Source: Adiantum capillus-veneris (Eukaryota; Streptophyta; Polypodiopsida; Polypodiales; Pteridaceae). From it: a stretch of 60,000 nt of DNA. This document shows, piece after piece, positions 55,336 to 60,000 of this stretch (positions are counted from its first letter, which is position 1; the number at the start of each line of letters is the position of its first letter). Location: the NCBI GenBank assembly GCA_014529385.2, contig CM043942.1, positions 28,017,469 to 28,077,468 on the forward strand. The letters are read 5' to 3'. Made by a program: the position numbers and the translations under genes. The notes beneath the pieces are model-generated. The model was not told where the DNA came from. It saw nothing but the letters and a program-made list of their open reading frames with translations, and ran no database searches.

Positions 55336-55950
55336 GCCCGTCTTGTGACATAGGCCATTCTACGATTGCTTGAATCTTGTCAGGATCCATTCTCACCTGA
55401 TTGTGAGATACTATATGGCCCAATGAGTGAGTTTCTTTTAAAAAGAACTCACTTTTCTTAGCATTCACAAATAACTTGTGTTTGCGAAATTCTTCAAACA
55501 CTATTGCGAGATATTTGTGATGTTCTACTGCTGTCTCTGAGAAGATTAAGACATCATCGAAGAAGACTGATGTAAATCTTCTATTATATGAATAGAAAAT
55601 TCTATCCATCATTCTGATGATAGTTGCTGGTGCATTAGTTAGTCTAAAAGGCATTACTAAGAATTCATACAACCCAAAGGTTGTTCTAAATGAAGTCTTA
55701 TGCAGATCTGAGGAGAAATGCGGATTTGATGGTATCCGCTCTTCAAGTCTATACGACTAAAAATACTTGCTCCTTGTAACTTATCAAGAATTTCATCAAT
55801 CCTAGGGATCGGGAATCGATTCTTGCCTGTGATCTTGTTTAAAGATCTATAATCTATGCACATACGGATTGTGCCATCCTTTTTCGGTACTAATAGGACA
55901 GGTGAACAATATGGAGAAGTACTAGGCCTTTTTTAACCCTTCTCCAAAAG
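55336..55950 (-). pseudogene. Reverse transcriptase of element C (truncated by H)
   Basis: Minus-strand [49 protein letters not shown], then after a frameshift [20 protein letters not shown] and the catalytic VFFDDVLIFSE (about 55555). It continues to HSLGHIVSHNQVRMDPDKIQ and AIVEWPMSQD, then stops at the H LTR border. RNase H and integrase are missing. The sequence is clearly distinct from the A/H and E2/E3 lineages. Confidence 0.9.
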
Positions 55951-56725
55951 TTCATTAACCTGCTCGAGTATCTCCTCCTGTTGCATTAAATTGACTTTAT
56001 AAGGGCGCTGATTTGGAGGAGAACTCCTTGGGATCAAATCATATGTATGATCGTAAGGTCTAGAGGGTGGAAGTTCATTTGGAAGTTCATCCGCAAAACA
56101 ATCTTCAAAATTTTCTAACAACTTAGTTCTATTTTGTTGTAAAGAGGGAGAAAGTTGTGGAGAAGACGCATCCCTCTCTCTTGCAAAAATTAAGTAGGTT
56201 GAAACACACTTTTTCATTTTCTTCTTAATTGTAATGTGGTTGGCGATAATCACCTGCATTTTCAATTACAACATAATGCTTTCCTTTATGATCAAAGGAC
56301 AGGGTTTTGTGAACATAATCAGGAATGTGATACATCTTGTAGTGCCAAGGCATTCCCAAGATTACATCACATCCATCAAGTGAAGCTAATAAGAAAGATT
56401 CTTGATCTTTGTAGTTGTCTATCTTTAAATTCAACTTCCCTATAATAGAAGTAGAACTAGAATTTTGTCCTTTAAAGGCAGATGATGCTGGGATAGAGAC
56501 ACCAAGGCGGTTGGGCTTTAAATTGAGATCTTGAGCAAGCTGCATAGAGATGAAGTTATCCATACTTCCTGGATCAAACAATATAAGTGCTCGCTGGTTG
56601 TTAATGTTGCCCCATGCCTTTAGAGGAGATCTTTCTTTACCATCCTTTGTGGTATTTCCGTGCACAGCTGGTACTGCATTAGAATGAGGGGGCTGTGCCA
56701 TGGTTTTTACACCATTGAATTCCAT
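55951..56725 (-). pseudogene. Protease and RT linker of element C
   Basis: Protease NNQRALILFDPGSMDNFISM (D-P-G active site, about 56555-56585) and LDGCDVILGMPWHYK, which corresponds to the second conserved block. A frame change near 56240 leads into ENFEDCFADELPNELPPSRP and the RT approach PNQRPYKVNLMQQEEILEQV. The 166-codon frame 56725-56225 is intact. Confidence 0.88.
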
Positions 56726-57767
56726 AGGAAGGGTGGTGTTTCCATGTTCTCCCTCGTAATACTCGCTTACCTTGGGTCCTAGTTACAAGTGTGGGACAAT
56801 CACCCTTCATGTGTCTAATTTCTCCACACTTGAAACATCTCCCTTCACTCATATAGGTTCTCAATTTTGCGGGAGAGAGATATTTCCCTTTCTTAGGCTG
56901 ATTAGGTTTTTCTTCTGCATCTGATGCGGTTCTTTTCTTCTTTTGAGAAGAAAAAGTAGAAGTGGGCTGATTGTTAGAGCTTTCTGCTTGGCATGATGAG
57001 TGCTTTTTTCCAGCTTCCTGGGAGTACCTTTCTGGTGTAAAGCATCAGCTATGCGAGCTGATTCCATAAGTATTTGTAAATTGCTTCATGGATAAAGCTT
57101 CATAGCCCTTTATAAGGCTTCATGCAACCCAACTTCAAACTTCCGCATCTTCTTTGAATCTTCAATCTTCTTGAATGGAGTAACTTTCAGAAGAATGTCC
57201 CAAAACTTATCCACATATTGTGGAACAATTCGTTCTCTAACTGAGAAAGTCGATCCCATTCTTTCTATACTTCTTGCTCAAAATCTAGAGGAAGGAACTG
57301 AGCATAGAGCGCCTTCTTGAAGGTAGTACAATCTTGAGGTTTACGTTTTTCTAGGATCAAAGTCATCCACCAACTACTGGCTGTGCCTTTCAGATACATA
57401 CTGACATGGCGAAGCTTAGACCTTTCTTCAAAATTTCCTTCTGTAAATGATACTTCAAACTGGCGGATGAAAGCTAGAGCTTTGTCGTTATCCCGCCGTC
57501 CATTGTAGAATAAAATTTTACATCTATATCCCTTGACTTGAAGGACTTCTGACTGCGGTGCTTCTTCTTATGATGCTCCTTCTTTCTATCTTTAGACTCC
57601 TTGTTGACAGGGGATCTTTCCTTTGACTGCACTTCCTGCTACGACGGTATTCAATGAACATGTCCTTTGGAGGGACTGTGTCATCCAAATCCTTCATAAA
57701 AGAGAACTAAGGAGAATCAGGAGGATTTTGTTCTTGAATCTTTGGATTAAACTCCACATGACATTCT
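56726..57767 (-). pseudogene. Gag of element C, main part
   Basis: From the 5' side: a core with FIRQFEVSFTEGNFEERSKL, a TASSWWMTLILEKRKP segment and KKALYAQFLPLDFEQ (about 57490-57260), a basic linker, then the zinc knuckle CFKCGEIRHMKGDC (C-x2-C-x4-H-x4-C, about 56805-56845). Several stops and frameshifts. The upstream part is displaced by the solo LTR at 57773-59046. Confidence 0.82.
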
Positions 57768-57772
57768 TGAGC

Positions 57773-59046
57773 TGTAAGGTGCAATGGAATGAATGTTGTA
57801 TTTTCTCAAGATTAGTGATCTTTATTTGCTCAAGGTTCCTTTTAGTTCTTAGGGAAAGAGAGAGCTTTCCGTCTTATGGATAGTGCTATGATCACGAACA
57901 AAGTGAGTGGATATTGTGCGTGCAAGTGAATGAGATTGAGAGAAGGAGAGAGAAGAGATACGACACCCGAGAGGTTGTAAAACCCTCCTCCGAAGGCCCC
58001 ACTGTCGTCGGCGAGAGTGGTCTACTTTGATTGCACAAAGGGACCCTTGGAATTGTCATCTTGCATCACTAATTTCTGTGTAGGCTTAATTTGCTCTTCC
58101 ATTTGTTGATCACGACGGCTTATTGTACGGCAGCAGCAGTCGAACATGCAGGTGGAATGCGTATGCAATGGACTGAAGCAATGAGACTATGCCGATGACG
58201 ACGACGGTGATGACGACGGCGACTTAGGCTGAAATCTGTGATCTTCTATTGGCTGAATTTCGTGGTCTTTTGGGTGGCTGAAAATGACTGTTTCTTGCTG
58301 TTTTCATGGCTGAAAATGACTGGTTTATTCGGGGGTCATGCTGAGGGTAAAAACGCTGATGTTGCTGGCTGGAAATGTTGTGGATCTGATGCGGTTTGAG
58401 CTGAAATTCACTAACGCTGGGTCTGGCTTTTTCCCTTGCCAAAACGTTGGGCTGTGGAGACCAAAAACACTAGCAAAGCTGAGATGTTGCTGATGTCAAG
58501 ACGTTGAGTAGAGATGCTTGAAGGCGATAGGTTGATGTGGGGAAACGCCCAGGTGATGGCTCTGCTGCGAGAGAAGGAAAACGCTAGGGAGATCTAGGGG
58601 TATGGCGAGGTTGGGAGTCCAAAAACGCCAAGGTGCTGCGGTACTGCTGAGAAGTTGCCTTGAGCGGGAAGCTCCTACTGCCTCTTCTGCTAGAAAGTGC
58701 TAACTTGGGTTTGCTTATATATTATACTTAGCAAAATTGCCCTACCTACTTTTGTTGGAAAGTCACTTAGAAATAATAAGTGAAAATAACCAAAAATAGG
58801 AAAATAGGCTAAATGCACTGGAAAATTCCCCTAACTGATGCTAATGGATTCTGATGGAAATTTTGATGATCATGCTGTGTGCAACCGGAGGATATGCATC
58901 TATGCTAAGTGACTGGGCATGCACGGTCTACGAATAGACTCACAAAAGTGCCAGATCACTGCTAATCTAAACTGACTTGACTGACTGAACCCTGCTGTGG
59001 TGTAGCTTGTCCACGGACACATAGGGTTGGGATGTGTCACCTGACA
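57773..59046 (-). repeat. Solo LTR of the N family in C gag
   Basis: Minus-strand LTR from TGTCAGGTGACACATCCC (59046) to CATTGCACCTTACA (57773), 1274 bp, with perfect TSD (TGAGC on the plus strand, 57768-57772 and 59047-59051). Contains AACGC-type motifs (complement of the GCGTTTT series) and a GACGACGACGG triplet stretch near 58195. Confidence 0.93.
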
Positions 59047-59051
59047 TGAGC

Positions 59052-59349
59052 ATTCTTGTGACTTCCGTGCATGTGGGAGGTTCCAACTAGAGGATCTTTC
59101 TAAGGTTCTTTCGTTTTGGAGTTCTGTAGGATTTCTCTCGACTCCAACTGCACTTTATCCTTCCCTTTTTCAAGGGTATGGAGAATCTTCTGAACTTCTG
59201 GATGGGAGAGAGCTTTTTGCAACTCTGCCATCTGCTTCTGGAGGAGAGTGAACTCTTATCTTACGTCCTTCCATTCCTGCAGTCTCCCAAGAGTCGTCAA
59301 TCTACTAAAAAAAAGTCGTCAATCTACTTAAAAAGAGAAAGATGACCTT
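59052..59349 (-). pseudogene. 5' leader and gag start region of element C
   Basis: Minus-strand sequence between the PBS and the solo LTR. It includes coding-like text with Glu/Lys-rich residues but no long frame; a short tandem AAAAAGTCGTCAATCTAC occurs at about 59295-59330. Assigned to C by position and by the TSD continuity across the solo LTR. Confidence 0.55.
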
Positions 59350-59361
59350 GCTCTGATACCA
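59350..59361 (-). promoter_or_regulatory. PBS, initiator tRNA-Met type (element C)
   Basis: The minus strand reads TGGTATCAGAGC, one base after an LTR ending TTTGTGACA. Confidence 0.95.
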
Positions 59362-59362
59362 C

Positions 59363-60000
59363 TGTCACAAAGACGGAATCGTAAACTAACTTTTAAACGA
59401 AATTCATTTACTCAAGAGAATTGAGAACTGAGAAAAAAGTTTGACATTATTGGGGACCAGAAGATGGGTTGGTCTCTCCCATAAAGAGAATATCTTTATT
59501 ACTAAGCGAGAATCTTTACAAGCACAGGAATGGGGTAAACGCACGTCCTCAATTCTTTCTTGTTCTATTTCTGCTTCTCACTGAAAGAGAAAAACTACTC
59601 TTTAATTGTTAAGAGAATTTTCCCCTCTTCTATGAGATTTTGGAAGCTCTCTTAAACGAGAGTCTATCTTCCGTAAACCTTCTCGGAAGCTCTCATAGAA
59701 GAGTGTCTATCTTCCGCTAACTGGTTCCCTTTATGCTTAATCATTCCTACAATGAACACGCGAGAAACACGCAAAACACACATAAATATGCTAGCTTGCT
59801 TATCCTAAGGTCTTATGAAAAATAATGAAAGCCCTAGGATTTCTGTTCTAAGGACCCTATCTGATTCCTGTGCTCGCACTGACATTTTTTTGAGCCTAGA
59901 ACCTGAGGCTTTTGTCTACCCCTTTGAAGGTCCGATTTCCCAATCACTAAGGCTTCAGGGTATTTTATGATAGGGTCTCCCTGAGGTGTTCTAGCCCGCA
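59363..60000 (-). repeat. 5' LTR of element C, partial (runs out of the window)
   Basis: Minus-strand LTR end TTTGTGACA at 59363. It contains TGTGCTTGTAAAGATTCTCG and AATAAAGATATTCTC, similar to the D LTR, and two direct repeats around GGAAGCTCTC...TCTATCTTCCG (about 59640-59720). The other end lies beyond 60000. Confidence 0.8.

Noticed and set aside
5517-59361. tRNA-gene fragments at the GGTATCAGAGC sites
   Set aside because: Each is a 12-base primer-binding site at an LTR border, without the rest of a tRNA.

Overview
The window looks like intergenic nuclear DNA of a land plant, built almost entirely of nested LTR retrotransposons. Evidence: primer-binding sites complementary to plant initiator tRNA-Met (TGGTATCAGAGC), Ty3/gypsy chromoviruses whose integrase ends in a chromodomain, a plant-type Ty1/copia element, and a pentatricopeptide-repeat fragment. 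That fragment (CILKA-type wording) and an unusual reverse transcriptase hint at a fern or lycophyte, but this is weak inference. No intact host gene is visible. Every retroelement reading frame is broken by stops or frameshifts.

Layout. 1-4440: oldest-looking DNA with three long CT/GA microsatellites, two AT-rich MITE-like repeats with terminal inverted repeats, a candidate host exon and a PPR pseudogene fragment. 4441-9120: a decayed LTR, gypsy element A (LTR-gag-protease-start of RT) and back-to-back gag scraps. 9120-29402: an LTR (X) split by gypsy element E2 (minus strand, 9549-29161). E2 carries two insertions. Its gag holds a 1353-bp 5'-truncated fragment of a non-LTR or Penelope-like RT element with a 16-bp target duplication. 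Its 5' LTR holds N, a non-autonomous LTR element (18318-28048) with one unrecognised long reading frame. The 5' LTR of N is in turn split by a complete copia element (19253-24615, TSD TTGTA). 29403-30960: remnant DNA.

30961-60000: G2' (LTR, tRNA-Glu-like PBS, partial gag; a solo LTR in its leader) abuts an apparently inverted 2.5-kb block (33445-35978) with integrase and chromodomain. That block belongs to H, a minus-strand gypsy whose LTR, gag and protease lie 13.7 kb away at 51000-55335. H was split by element D (37277-50999, TSD GTGGC). D was split by E3 (40906-48898, TSD GGAAC), the best-preserved gypsy here. H itself adjoins the RT of element C (minus strand, 55336 to beyond 60000). Solo LTRs lie at 32350-33027, 34607-35739, 52845-54326 and 57773-59046; three have exact 5-bp target duplications.

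Most unusual parts: (i) the non-coding half of D, a serial array of about 20 short stem-loops, including two direct repeats whose hairpins differ by paired, pairing-preserving substitutions; (ii) the long unknown ORF of N; (iii) a ~32-bp block downstream of the poly(A) signal shared by otherwise divergent gypsy LTR families; (iv) the RT fragment with the 16-bp TSD; (v) protease active sites reading D-P-G or D-G-G instead of D-S/T-G in all five gypsy copies.
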